Shown: positions 26,184 to 34,262, numbered from the stretch's first letter. The stretch is 64,000 bases of DNA from Xanthobacter flavus (GCF_017875275.1 NZ_JAGGML010000001.1:3183001-3247000); one strand, 5' to 3'. Program-made: numbers and translations. Notes: generated by a model not told the origin, from the sequence alone.

Positions 26184-27020
26184 ATGTCTCGCTCCCCCCG
26201 CTCGCTCGCCGGCCGCGTGGCGCTTTATGGCGCCGCCCTGCTCATCGCGGTCTATTCGGCCTTTCCCATCTACTGGATGGTGGTGTCCTCCACCCGCGCG
26301 CCGCAGGCGCTCATCAATTCCACGTCGCTGCTGCCGGGTCCGTTCACCTGGGAATACTATACGAACCTTCTGGAGCTGACGGACTATCCCTCCCAGTTCC
26401 TGAATTCGCTCATCGTCGCGGCGGTGACGGTGGTGGTGACCATGGTGTTCTCCATCATGATCGCCTACGCGGTCACGCGCCACCGCATCCGGGGCAAGGG
26501 GATCATCGTGGGGGCGATGCTCTACGCCTACATGTTCCCGCCGCTGCTCATCGCCATTCCCATGTTCTCGATCTTCGCCAAGCTCGGTCTCGGCGACACG
26601 CTGGCGAGCGTCATCGTCTCCCACCTCACCCTCACGCTGCCGCTCGGCGTGTGGTTCCTGTGGGGCTTCTTCAAGAGCATGCCGTTCGAGCTTGAGGAGG
26701 CGGCCATGGTGGATGGCTGCACGCGGCTCGGCGCCTTCCTCAGGGTCGTGCTGCCGCTGTCGCTGCCGGGGCTCATCACGGTGGCGATCTTCTCCTTCCT
26801 CCTGTCGTGGACGGACTACACCTACGCCCTCATCATGATCGGCTCCGACGCCAACAAGACCGTGCCGGTGGGGCTCGCTTCCATGGTCGGCTCGTTCGAC
26901 CTGCGCTGGGGCGAGATCATGGCCGGCTCCACCCTCATCGCCTTGCCGCTGTTCGGCGCCTTCGCTTTGCTGAGCCAATACTTCATCCAGGGGCTTGGCG
27001 CCGGCGCGGTGAAGGGCTGA
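26184..27020 (+). CDS. Sugar ABC transporter permease (MalG/UgpE type)
   Basis: A 278-residue permease beginning 7 bases after its partner. It has the MalG-type N-terminus AVYSAFPIYWMVVSSTRAP and the EAA loop FELEEAAMVDGCTRLGAFLRVVLPLSLPG. The frame is open upstream within the previous gene, but the ATG at 26184 gives the usual length. It completes the CUT1 importer. Confidence 0.94.
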   Translation: MSRSPRSLAGRVALYGAALLIAVYSAFPIYWMVVSSTRAPQALINSTSLLPGPFTWEYYTNLLELTDYPSQFLNSLIVAAVTVVVTMVFSIMIAYAVTRHRIRGKGIIVGAMLYAYMFPPLLIAIPMFSIFAKLGLGDTLASVIVSHLTLTLPLGVWFLWGFFKSMPFELEEAAMVDGCTRLGAFLRVVLPLSLPGLITVAIFSFLLSWTDYTYALIMIGSDANKTVPVGLASMVGSFDLRWGEIMAGSTLIALPLFGAFALLSQYFIQGLGAGAVKG

Positions 27021-27032
27021 TCGGAGATCGAC

Positions 27033-27809
27033 ATGGATCTGGGACTTCAGGGCAAGGTCGCCCTCGTCACCGGCGCGGCGCGCGGCATCGGCCGGGCGGA
27101 GGCGCTGGGGCTCGCCGCCGAAGGCGCGCGCATCGTCATCAACGACATCGATGCGGAAGCTGCCGCCCGCTGCGCCGAGGAGCTGCGGCGCGCCGGGCAC
27201 GAGGCGGCTGCGGCGCCGGGCGATGTGGCCGACGAGGCTGGCGCGGCGGGCGTTGTGGCTGCGGCGGCGGTCGCCTTCGGGCGGCTCGATATTCTTGTGA
27301 ACAATGCGGGCGCCGGCGGGCGCCATCTCGGGCGGCGCGTGGCGGAGATGGAGATCGAGGATTTCGACATCATCGTCTCCACCCACCTGCGCAGCACCTT
27401 CCTGTGCAGCAAGCACGCCATTCCGCTCATGCGCGCGAACGGCTTCGGCCGCATCGTCAACACCTCGTCCATGAACGTCACCGGTGGCGGCCGGCCGGGG
27501 GTCGCCAATTATTCGGCGGCCAAGGCCGGCGTGCTGGGCTTCACCCGCACGGTGGCGAAGGAGGTCGGGGCGGACGGCATCACGGTGAACGCCATCGCCC
27601 CCGGCTATGTGGCCACCGATTTCATCGCCACCTTCTCGCCGGAGAAGCGGGCCGTGATCACGGGACAAAATCCCGTCGGCCGCTTCTGCCAGCCGGAGGA
27701 GGTGGGCGCGCTCGTCGCCTTCCTATGCTCCACGCAGGCGGCCTTCATCAACGGCGCCTTGATCTGCATGGACGGCGGCAAGCGCGATTTCCATTGGGGT
27801 GAAGCATGA
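27033..27809 (+). CDS. Short-chain dehydrogenase/reductase
   Basis: A 258-residue classical SDR: cofactor loop VTGAARGIGRAEALGLA, NNAGAGG, catalytic serine in NTSSMNV, and the catalytic YSAAK in VANYSAAKAGVLGF. The acidic residue after the second beta strand (INDIDAEAA) favours NAD over NADP. It likely oxidises the imported polyol or a derived hydroxy compound. It overlaps the GldA-like gene by 4 bases. Confidence 0.92.
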   Translation: MDLGLQGKVALVTGAARGIGRAEALGLAAEGARIVINDIDAEAAARCAEELRRAGHEAAAAPGDVADEAGAAGVVAAAAVAFGRLDILVNNAGAGGRHLGRRVAEMEIEDFDIIVSTHLRSTFLCSKHAIPLMRANGFGRIVNTSSMNVTGGGRPGVANYSAAKAGVLGFTRTVAKEVGADGITVNAIAPGYVATDFIATFSPEKRAVITGQNPVGRFCQPEEVGALVAFLCSTQAAFINGALICMDGGKRDFHWGEA

Positions 27810-28885
27810 GCGTACGCGCGTTCGGGTCTCCGGCCCGCTACATCCAGGGGCCTGAGGCGCTTGGCGAATTGGGAGCGCTGGTGCGCCTGCACGGCCAACG
27901 GCCCTTCGTGGTGGCCGATGCCATCGTCATGGATCTGCTGGGTACGCGCCTGAAGGATGAGCTGGCGGCGGCCGAGGCGGTCACCTTCGCTACCTTCGGC
28001 GGGGAATGCACGGCAGCGGAGATCGACAAGCTCGCCGCGGCGGCGCGGGCCGCTGGCGCGGATGTGGTGATCGGCGTCGGCGGCGGCAAGGCCATCGACA
28101 CCGCGAAGGGCGTGCGGATCGCGCTGCGCGTGCCCCTCGTCATCGTGCCCACCATCGCCTCCAACGACAGCCCCACCTCGCGGCTCGTGGTGGTCTACAC
28201 GGCCGAGCACGTGCTGAGCGAAGTGCGGCTGATGGAGGCCAATCCCGACGCGGTGCTGGTGGATACGTCCGTCATTGTCCAGGCGCCGGCGCGCTTCTTC
28301 GTGGCCGGCATCGGCGATGCGCTGTCCAAGAAATTCGAGGTGGCGCAGTGTGCTGCCGCTGGTGGGCTGAATTTCTTCAAAGGCCGCCCCACCGCGCTTG
28401 CCGTCACCATTGCTGATGCCTGCTACCGCACCATCCGGGAGGATGGCGAGGCGGCGGTGGCCTCTGTCGCGCGCAAGGCGGCAAACGAAACGGTGGAGCG
28501 GGTGGTGGAGGCGACCATTCTCCTGTCCGGCCTCGCCTTCGAGAGCGGGGGGCTCTCCATCGCCCATTCGCTCACGCGCGGCTTCTCCACCGTGCCGGAG
28601 GTGGCGCGGGCGCTGCATGGCGAGCAGGTGGCCCTCGGGCTTCTGGTGCAATTGCTGGCGGAGGGGCGGGACGCCGATTTCATGGCCGACATGCTGGCCT
28701 TCTACGCCCGCCTCAACCTGCCGCGCGCGCTGGAGGATTTCGGTGTCGCGACCGATGCGGTGGTGGACGGCATCGTCTCCGTGTCGTGGGACACCGCGCC
28801 CTACCTGCGCAATTTCGTACAGCCGCTGTCCAAGGAGATACTGGCCGATGCGTTCCGGACACTCGCCGTCGGGCGCGCCAAATGA
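27806..28885 (+). CDS. gldA: Iron/zinc-type glycerol dehydrogenase family protein
   Basis: A 359-residue member of the GldA group. NAD-binding GVGGGKAIDTAKG and VPTIASNDSPTSRLVVVY match GldA closely; metal-ligand positions are an aspartate in VAGIGDALSKKFE and histidines in SIAHSLTRGFS and ALHGEQVALG. GldA oxidises glycerol or related diols to hydroxyketones. With the kinase and SDR it could form a polyol-to-ketose phosphate route. It is the last gene of the operon before a separate small acetyltransferase gene. The symbol denotes family, not proven substrate. Confidence 0.88.
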   Translation: MSVRAFGSPARYIQGPEALGELGALVRLHGQRPFVVADAIVMDLLGTRLKDELAAAEAVTFATFGGECTAAEIDKLAAAARAAGADVVIGVGGGKAIDTAKGVRIALRVPLVIVPTIASNDSPTSRLVVVYTAEHVLSEVRLMEANPDAVLVDTSVIVQAPARFFVAGIGDALSKKFEVAQCAAAGGLNFFKGRPTALAVTIADACYRTIREDGEAAVASVARKAANETVERVVEATILLSGLAFESGGLSIAHSLTRGFSTVPEVARALHGEQVALGLLVQLLAEGRDADFMADMLAFYARLNLPRALEDFGVATDAVVDGIVSVSWDTAPYLRNFVQPLSKEILADAFRTLAVGRAK

Positions 28886-28941
28886 ACTGATGGGGTAGTC
28901 TTGCCGTTATGGTCGGAGCCAGCACGACCAGCGGAGGTACG

Positions 28942-29250
28942 ATGAGCGACGCCAGCCGAGATGCTCACCACGAGGTTCAGCGCGAGGACGGCCCGAGCAG
29001 GGGCCGCTATGTCATCCGCCTCGGTGGCGGGGCGGAGGCCGAGCTTAGCTACCAGCGCGCCGGCGATGGTTCGCGCGTCGTCACCCATACCGGCGTCCCG
29101 CCGGCCTTCGAGGGGCGCGGCATCGCCGGGCGGCTGGTGGATGCCCTCATCGCCGACGCCCGCGCCGAGGGCTTCAAGATCACCCCGCTCTGCTCCTATG
29201 TGGCCGCGCAGTTCCGTCGCCATCCCGAGTGGCACGACCTGCGGGCTTAG
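28942..29250 (+). CDS. GNAT-like N-acetyltransferase, YjdJ type
   Basis: A 102-residue small acetyltransferase-fold protein. The acetyl-CoA loop region is GVPPAFEGRGIAGRLVDALIADARAEGFKITPLCSYVAAQFRRHPEW, the signature of the short GCN5-related family (YjdJ/At-Gcn5-like). The ATG at 28942 has GGAGGT eight bases upstream. Substrate unknown. It is separate from the polyol operon by about 55 bases and convergent with the formamidase gene. Confidence 0.85.
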   Translation: MSDASRDAHHEVQREDGPSRGRYVIRLGGGAEAELSYQRAGDGSRVVTHTGVPPAFEGRGIAGRLVDALIADARAEGFKITPLCSYVAAQFRRHPEWHDLRA

Positions 29251-29313
29251 ACGGTCCGGCCGGAGGCTTCCGGCGATCGGGTGACCGCCGGAGCCGTTGC
29301 CAACGCGCCCGAA

Positions 29314-30351
29314 TCAGGCCGCGCCGAGGAGCGTCTTGTCCACGGAGGCGCCGAGCGTGTACTTCGGGTCCACCATGTTGCCGACGCGCAGATGCCCGGC
29401 CTGCGTCAGCAGCATGTAGGCCTCCAACTCGTCATAGCCGTAATCGGCGGCCATCCAGCGCACCAGCTCGCGATAGGCGATGCGGGCCGCATCCTCCATG
29501 GGGCGGCCGGAGCCGATGGTCATGATGCGGTCGTGCGTCTCCAGCCGCGGCCAGCGGAAATTCCACCCCTTGATGAGGTCGATCTGCACCGTGGTCACGG
29601 TGGGATGCTCGATGGCGAATCCGCACAGCTCCCCGTCGCCCTGCGTCGCGTGGCAGTCGCCGAGATAGAGCAGGGCGCCGGGCGCATGCACCGGCAGGTA
29701 GATGACGGCGCCGGGGGCGACATCGGGCAGGTCCATGTTGCCGCCGTAATAGTCCGGGACGAGGGAGGAGATGGCCTCGATCTCCGGCGCCGTGCCGATG
29801 GTGCCGATGAAGGGCTGATAGGGCAGGCTGATTCGCTCGTTCCAGCGCACGCCGGTCTTCGGATCCACGTGCAGCTTCTTCACGATCTCCGGCAAAGGCG
29901 CGTTGAGGATCGCCGTGTCGCCCGTGCCGACGAGGCCGCCGAACTCCGGCATGATGCAGGTGGTGCCGATGGGCTGCGGCCCGCGCGGCACGATGTCGTG
30001 GATGTAGACGGCGAGGCAGTCGCCCTTCTCCGCACCGTTGACGAAGATCGGCCCGTTCTGCGGGTTGAGGAAGGGAAAGTTGAGGATTTCCGACGGCTTG
30101 TCGCTCTCGTTCTTGATCTGCCCTTCCATGGCGTCGTGGGTCTCGGCGCTCACCACCGCGCCCGGATCCACGCGCAGCACGGGCGTGGCATAGGGGCCGT
30201 AGACGTAGTGATACTTGCCCTGGCTCGCCTCGGTGATCTCGTAGCGCTCGCCGGCGCGCCCCTTGGCTTCGCCACGGGCGGCCATGATGGAGCCTTCGAG
30301 CCAGGCCGGATCCGGCGGGGAATAGGGGGGCGGTGTCAGATGCCGGGACAT
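29314..30351 (-). CDS. fmdA: Acetamidase/formamidase (FmdA/AmiF-like)
   Basis: A 345-residue cytoplasmic amidase of the FmdA_AmdA family. Family segments include GPIFVNGAEKGDCLAVYIHDI, LYLGDCHATQGDGELCG and LLTQAGHLRVGNMVDPKYTLGASV. The ATG at 30351 has AGGAG eight to nine bases upstream. The enzyme hydrolyses formamide, acetamide or other short amides to ammonia and acid. It is the third gene of the amiC-amiR-amidase operon, which faces the nitrile hydratase operon: nitrile to amide by the hydratase, amide to acid by this enzyme is the natural reading. Confidence 0.93.
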   Translation of the reverse strand: MSRHLTPPPYSPPDPAWLEGSIMAARGEAKGRAGERYEITEASQGKYHYVYGPYATPVLRVDPGAVVSAETHDAMEGQIKNESDKPSEILNFPFLNPQNGPIFVNGAEKGDCLAVYIHDIVPRGPQPIGTTCIMPEFGGLVGTGDTAILNAPLPEIVKKLHVDPKTGVRWNERISLPYQPFIGTIGTAPEIEAISSLVPDYYGGNMDLPDVAPGAVIYLPVHAPGALLYLGDCHATQGDGELCGFAIEHPTVTTVQIDLIKGWNFRWPRLETHDRIMTIGSGRPMEDAARIAYRELVRWMAADYGYDELEAYMLLTQAGHLRVGNMVDPKYTLGASVDKTLLGAA

Positions 30352-30440
30352 ATGCCTTCTCCTCGCGGGCGGGCTGGCGTCGCTGGCAGCTGCCACGTGC
30401 GCGGAGCCGGGCGGCTCCGTCGGGATGTGGGTCGGTAAGG

Positions 30441-31088
30441 TCAGCGCCGGGCTGCGGTGCGCGGCTCGGCTTCGGGCAAGGACGCGGTCAGCTTCGACCG
30501 GCCGGAGATGTAGTCCTCGCAATAATCCTCGAGGTTCTGGCGCCGGCGCATGCTGTCGCGGCGGAGCATGACATAGGCCTCGTCGTCATCTACCTGGTGC
30601 TCTTCCATCAGCAGCAGAATGGTCTTGATGACCGCCTTGCGGCGGCGGCGGCGATCCTGCTGGGCGTTCAGCTCGCTCGCCATCTCCTTGCGCAGCAGAT
30701 ACTGGTTCACGCCGAGGAACAGCGTGGTGTAGACGGCCCCGGCATAGACCGGCTTGCGCAGGAAGGCTGTTGCGCCCTGGTTCATCAGCGCCTTCAGCCG
30801 GCCCGGCGCCTCGATGCCGACCAGCCCGATCACCGGCACCGGCGGCGTGCGGGCCGCGCCGAGGTCGCAGGGCAGCACGCTGTCGAGATCGCCGTCGATG
30901 AAGAGCAGGTCCGCGCGCTCCTCCACGGAGGCGAGGTCAAGCTGGCGGCCCGCCTCCGGCGCATCCGCGCGGGCGACCACCAGGCCGAGCTTGCCGAGCA
31001 CGCTCTCCAGCGTGTCGATGCCGCCTTCGCCGGAGGCGACAATGAGGGCGCGGGCGCCGCGGAAATTCTGGAGGAGGTTGCGCGACAT
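30441..31088 (-). CDS. amiR: AmiR-like ANTAR-domain antiterminator
   Basis: A 215-residue RNA-binding regulator. Residues 10-125 form a receiver-like domain (LIVASGEGGIDTLESVLGKL, ADLLFIDGDLD, VPVIGLVG, ATAFLRKPVYAGAVY) lacking the full phosphorylation pattern. A basic coiled coil (LRKEMASELNAQQDRRRRRK) leads into an ANTAR three-helix domain (AVIKTILLLMEEHQVDDDEAYVMLRRDSMRRRQNLEDYCEDYI). In Pseudomonas AmiR, this domain binds leader RNA and prevents termination, held inactive by AmiC until amide binds. Here it lies 13 bases after the amiC-like gene, and two leaders with terminators lie in the adjacent intergenic region. Confidence 0.93.
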   Translation of the reverse strand: MSRNLLQNFRGARALIVASGEGGIDTLESVLGKLGLVVARADAPEAGRQLDLASVEERADLLFIDGDLDSVLPCDLGAARTPPVPVIGLVGIEAPGRLKALMNQGATAFLRKPVYAGAVYTTLFLGVNQYLLRKEMASELNAQQDRRRRRKAVIKTILLLMEEHQVDDDEAYVMLRRDSMRRRQNLEDYCEDYISGRSKLTASLPEAEPRTAARR

Positions 31089-31101
31089 GCTCGCCCGCTC
31101 C

Positions 31102-32253
31102 TTACTTGGCGACCCGCAGCCGCGGCGCGGATGCGAACCAGCTGTCGGTGGGCGCGGAGCGCACCAGATAGGGATCGGGCCGGATGGGCGCCGGCTCCTC
31201 GCGGATGATGTCGAATTCCGTCCCGCGCGAGCGGCCGATGCGCGGCGTGAGATGGAGATGCATGGTCTCCGCATCCACCCACACATCGCCCTGGGGCGCG
31301 GCGAGCCGCTGGCGCGCCACCGCGGCCTTCACCGCGAGGATTTCATCGGTGCCGGCCTCGGCCAGCGCGCCGGCCAGCAGCTTCACCGCGATGTAGGAGG
31401 CTTCCGCATCCGCCGAGGTCAGCGGTGCGGAGGGGTAGGCCGCGGCATGGCGGGAGACGAAGGCGTCGTTCACCGGATTGCGCAGGGCCGAGAAATAGAC
31501 GCTGGAGGAGATGTGGCCGTCGCGGGCCTCCGGCTCCAGCTCGTCGAGATCGGGCTCGGAGAGGTTGCAGCTCGCCACCGGCATGGTGCCCGGCTGGTCG
31601 ATGCCACGTGCGAGGCAGGCGTGGCGCAGCGCGCTGAGGAAGGCGAGACCGCTGACCCCGATGAGCGAGGAAAAGACGAAGCTGGGCCGCGCCTCGATCA
31701 CCGCATCCACGAGCTTGCGCAGGTCCGTCTCGCCCACCGGGAGATAGCGCTCCGCCACCACGGTGCCGCCGCGCGCCGTCACCGTCTCGCGCAGGATGCG
31801 GCTGTTTTCCCACGCCCAGATGTAGTTCGAGCCGACGCAGAAGGCGCGGTCGCCGAAGGTGGACATGAGGTAGTCGATCAGCGGCAGGATATGCTGGTTC
31901 GGCGCCGCGCCGGTGTAGACGACATTGTCGGCGCTCTCGAAGCCCTCGTAATGGGAGGGATACCAGAGAATCCCGTCATGCTTTTCGAAGCAGGGGATGA
32001 CCTCCTTGCGGCTCGACGAAGTGTAGCAGCCAACCACATGGCGCACCCCTTCGGCGAGGAGCTGGCCGCTCAGCGCCGTGTAGCGCGAGAGGTCGCCGCC
32101 CGGATCGACGACCACGGGCACCAGCTCGACCGGGCCTGCCTCGCCGATCTCCGACACGGCGAGCAGCGCGCCGTTGAGCATGGCGCCGGCGACCGTGCTG
32201 TAGGGCCCCGTGGTGGAGAACATCAGGCCGATCCGATAGCTGGGTCTCGCCAT
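31102..32253 (-). CDS. amiC: AmiC-like amide-sensing binding protein
   Basis: A 383-residue type I periplasmic-binding-fold protein without a signal peptide, so it acts in the cytoplasm as a sensor. It starts MARPSYRIGLMFSTTGPYSTV and contains GCYTSSSRKEVIPCFEKHDGILWYPSHYEGFE and CVGSNYIWAWENSRILRE, characteristic of AmiC and urea/amide-binding relatives. The ATG at 32253 is chosen because GGTGAGGGA precedes it; the frame stays open upstream into the leader. It should bind amide and release AmiR. It is first in its operon, about 95 bases downstream of an intrinsic terminator in its own leader. Confidence 0.92.
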   Translation of the reverse strand: MARPSYRIGLMFSTTGPYSTVAGAMLNGALLAVSEIGEAGPVELVPVVVDPGGDLSRYTALSGQLLAEGVRHVVGCYTSSSRKEVIPCFEKHDGILWYPSHYEGFESADNVVYTGAAPNQHILPLIDYLMSTFGDRAFCVGSNYIWAWENSRILRETVTARGGTVVAERYLPVGETDLRKLVDAVIEARPSFVFSSLIGVSGLAFLSALRHACLARGIDQPGTMPVASCNLSEPDLDELEPEARDGHISSSVYFSALRNPVNDAFVSRHAAAYPSAPLTSADAEASYIAVKLLAGALAEAGTDEILAVKAAVARQRLAAPQGDVWVDAETMHLHLTPRIGRSRGTEFDIIREEPAPIRPDPYLVRSAPTDSWFASAPRLRVAK

Positions 32254-32348
32254 TTCCCTCACCGCAGGTGTCCGTTGCCGGTGGCCCCGCTCGATGTCCG
32301 CCTGCCGCAAGTGGCCGTGGTCAGCCTGGCCTTGCCGCAAACAAAAAC

Positions 32349-32374
32349 GCCCTCGGGCCGTTCGGCCTGAGGGC
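32349..32374 (-). terminator. Intrinsic terminator in the amiC leader (attenuator)
   Basis: On the minus strand a GCCCTCAGGCC / GGCCCGAGGGC stem of 11 pairs (one G-T) with a 4-base loop is followed by a T-rich run (positions 32347-32341). No gene lies upstream on this strand before the divergent nitrile hydratase genes, so it can only stop transcripts that begin in the intergenic region, that is, the amiC-amiR-fmdA message itself. It is about 95 bases before the amiC start codon. Confidence 0.85.
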
Positions 32375-32378
32375 TGCA

Positions 32379-32440
32379 TCGCCACGGGGTCTGTCCCGAA
32401 TGTCTGTTCGCAAGTGGCGACTTAATAGGCATCCTTGCCT
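32379..32440 (-). promoter_or_regulatory. Candidate ANTAR dual-hairpin leader of amiC operon
   Basis: Read on the minus strand: first hairpin AGGC-AAGGAT-GCCT (32440-32427), a hexaloop with A at position 1 and G at position 4 as reported for ANTAR targets; a linker ATTAAG; then a longer hairpin with base stem TCGCCAC / GTGGCGA (32420-32414 and 32385-32379) and an inner CGAA-CAGACA-TTCG. The first hairpin and linker match the plus-strand leader closely. The terminator follows four bases later. Confidence 0.65.
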
Positions 32441-32477
32441 GTCGCCTACGAATTAGCCTGACTGTGCGCCGGCCCTG

Positions 32478-32483
32478 TGTCAA
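32478..32483 (-). promoter_or_regulatory. Candidate -35 element of the amiC operon
   Basis: The minus strand reads TTGACA at 32483-32478, a perfect -35 consensus, about 38 bases before the first leader hairpin. The -10 region about 17-18 bases downstream is GC-rich and weak, as is common in alphaproteobacteria. The exact start is not determined. Confidence 0.45.
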
Positions 32484-32611
32484 GCGCAAATGCGGCTGGC
32501 TCGCACCGAGCGGGGCATAAATGGAGGGAGCCGATACCATGTGCGTCGGTGCTCGTATCCGCGGTTGAAATCCTGTCTTCCACGCTAAAGGCGGCGCCTC
32601 AAAATTCGCGC

Positions 32612-32640
32612 TTGACAGTTCTTTTGCTGCGTCGCACTGT
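32612..32640 (+). promoter_or_regulatory. Candidate promoter of the nitrile hydratase operon
   Basis: TTGACA at 32612-32617 with a weak -10 hexamer CACTGT at 32635-32640 (17-base spacing). Transcription would start near 32647, just ahead of the first leader hairpin, leaving a leader of about 240 bases before the beta-subunit gene. Confidence 0.5.
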
Positions 32641-32653
32641 TTTCATGGTCGTC

Positions 32654-32704
32654 GAGCAAGGACGCTCATCAAGACGCCGCCAGCATGATTTATGGATCAG
32701 TGGC
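32654..32704 (+). promoter_or_regulatory. Candidate ANTAR dual-hairpin leader of nitrile hydratase operon
   Basis: First hairpin GAGC-AAGGAC-GCTC (32654-32667), hexaloop with A1 and G4. An 11-base linker ATCAAGACGCC follows, then a second hairpin with base stem GCCA / TGGC and inner stem TGAT / ATCA around the six-base loop TTATGG (32679-32704). The 3' side of this second hairpin (GGC at 32702-32704) is also used by the terminator stem, so the two structures exclude each other, the arrangement needed for antitermination. Confidence 0.7.
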
Positions 32705-32742
32705 AAAGCCGCCCGCAGCGAGGTGCTGACGGGCTTTTTTGC
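32703..32742 (+). terminator. Intrinsic terminator in the nitrile hydratase leader (attenuator)
   Basis: GCCCGCAGC (32711-32719), loop GAGGT, GCTGACGGGC (32725-32734, one bulged A) and six Ts at 32735-32740. The stem can be lengthened by GCAAAG (32703-32708) pairing with the T-run and GC after it. It lies about 145 bases upstream of the nitrile hydratase beta start with no gene before it on this strand, so it acts as a leader attenuator. The bases from 32743 to 32886 show no further clear structure. Confidence 0.88.
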
Positions 32743-32886
32743 GTTGGCGATCATCTTCGTCGACCTTGAAAGCCTCGCTCCTCGTGTTCCGCCGCTCCGC
32801 GGGCCGCCCGTCGCGGCGGCAGGGGCGGATCAACCGAGGCTCGCGATCCGCCTGGGATCGCAGGCATGGCAGAGAGAGGCGTCGGC

Positions 32887-33561
32887 ATGAAAGTTCAACA
32901 TTTCCTCGGGGGCATCGAAAATCTCGGCCCCGTGGCCGTCGAGAAGCGCGTGTTCGTGGAGCCGTGGGAGGCCCAGCTCTTCGCGGTCCACACCACCATG
33001 ATGGGCACGGGCATCTGGGCCTGGCCGGATCTTCGGGTTCTCGCCGAAGGCATGAGCCCGCTCGACTACTTCAAGTATCGCTATTACATCAAATGGCTCG
33101 GCGGAATGTGCCATTTCCTGGTGGCGAAAAACTATATTTCCGAAAAAGAGCTTGAGGAGCGCACCAAGCACTTTCTTGAGTATCCCGACGCGCCGCTCCC
33201 CAATTCCGGGGGCAATGCCGTCACCGAGCGGGTGATCGAGTATTTCTACACCGGCGCCAATCCCTATCGGGACGTGGCGGTGGATCCTCTGTTCAAGGTC
33301 GGCGACAAGGTGCGCGTGAAGGACATGCCGCCGGCGGTCCACACCCGGCTGCCGGGCTATCTGCGCAACAAGGTCGGCGTGATCGATACCGTCTACAAGG
33401 GCGCCTATCTCTACGCCGACAACGTGCCCACCGACGGCATCTCCACGACCCAGCCGGTCTATCTCGTCAAGTTCAAGACGCGGGACCTGTGGTCGGACAT
33501 CCCGGACAAGGGCGACGTTCTCTACAACGACTGCTTCGAAGTCTATCTCGAAGCCGCCTGA
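32887..33561 (+). CDS. nthB: Nitrile hydratase beta subunit
   Basis: A 224-residue beta subunit. N-terminal domain: LGGIENLGPVAVEKR and EPWEAQLFAVHTTMMGTGIWAWPDLR; C-terminal SH3-like domain: FKVGDKVRVKDMPPAVHTRLPGYLRNKVGVIDTVYKGAYLYAD, the usual HTRxPxYxRxKxG motif, ending DVLYNDCFEVYLEAA. ATG 32887 has GAGAGG upstream; 32866 is an alternative. Beta before alpha before accessory protein is the gene order of cobalt-type nitrile hydratases. The heterodimer hydrates nitriles to amides in the cytoplasm. Confidence 0.94.
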   Translation: MKVQHFLGGIENLGPVAVEKRVFVEPWEAQLFAVHTTMMGTGIWAWPDLRVLAEGMSPLDYFKYRYYIKWLGGMCHFLVAKNYISEKELEERTKHFLEYPDAPLPNSGGNAVTERVIEYFYTGANPYRDVAVDPLFKVGDKVRVKDMPPAVHTRLPGYLRNKVGVIDTVYKGAYLYADNVPTDGISTTQPVYLVKFKTRDLWSDIPDKGDVLYNDCFEVYLEAA

Positions 33562-33616
33562 TCTCATTCTTCCTCACAACAACCGGCCTCGCGCCCAATA
33601 GCCAGAGCGGAAAATC

Positions 33617-34249
33617 ATGAGCGACGACCACGACCACGACCACGACCACGAACACCATCACCACCTGCGGGAGAGCGAGAGCTATTACGCCGCCCGCACC
33701 AAGGCCCTCGAATCCCTGTTCCGCGAGAAGGGCATGATCGGCATCGACACGGTCGATCGCGTCATCCGCTTCTTCGAGCACGAGATGGGACCGTTCAACG
33801 GCGCCAAGGTGGTGGCCAAGGCCTGGACCGATCCGGCCTTCAAGGCCCGCCTGCTCGCCGACGCCAACAAGGCCATCGCCGAACTCGGCCTCAAGGACGG
33901 CATCGAGGGCGAGAACCTGCGCGTGGTGGAGAACACCACGGCCGCGCACAATGTGGTCTGCTGCACCCTGTGCTCCTGCTGGCCCTGGCCGCTGCTCGGC
34001 CTGCCGCCCTACTGGTTCAAGGATCCCGTCTTCCGCGCCCGCATCGTGCGCGAGCCGCGCGGCGTGCTCGCCGATTTTGGCGTGAGCCTGCCCGAGGACA
34101 AGCGGATCGACATCTGGGATTCGAGCGCGCAGGTGCGCTACTTCGTGATCCCCGAGCGGCCCGCCGGCACCGAGGGCTGGCCCGAGGAAAAGCTCGCCGC
34201 CCTTGTCTCGACCGAGGCCATGCAGGGCCTCGGTCTCGTCTCCGCCTGA
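33617..34249 (+). CDS. nthA: Nitrile hydratase alpha subunit, cobalt type
   Basis: A 210-residue alpha subunit. The metal site is CTLCSC followed by WPWPLLGLPPYWFKDP; Thr after the first ligand cysteine marks the cobalt class (iron enzymes have Ser). An extra Cys directly precedes the motif where a Val is usual. RIVREPRGVLADFG and DSSAQVRYFVIPERPAGT are family segments. The N-terminus is unusual: residues 3-16 are almost only Asp, His and Glu (DDHDHDHDHEHHHH), a natural metal-binding tract. Thiocyanate hydrolase gamma is a relative, but the full-length beta subunit next door supports nitrile hydratase. Confidence 0.95.
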   Translation: MSDDHDHDHDHEHHHHLRESESYYAARTKALESLFREKGMIGIDTVDRVIRFFEHEMGPFNGAKVVAKAWTDPAFKARLLADANKAIAELGLKDGIEGENLRVVENTTAAHNVVCCTLCSCWPWPLLGLPPYWFKDPVFRARIVREPRGVLADFGVSLPEDKRIDIWDSSAQVRYFVIPERPAGTEGWPEEKLAALVSTEAMQGLGLVSA

Positions 34250-34262
34250 AAGGAGCGCCGCC

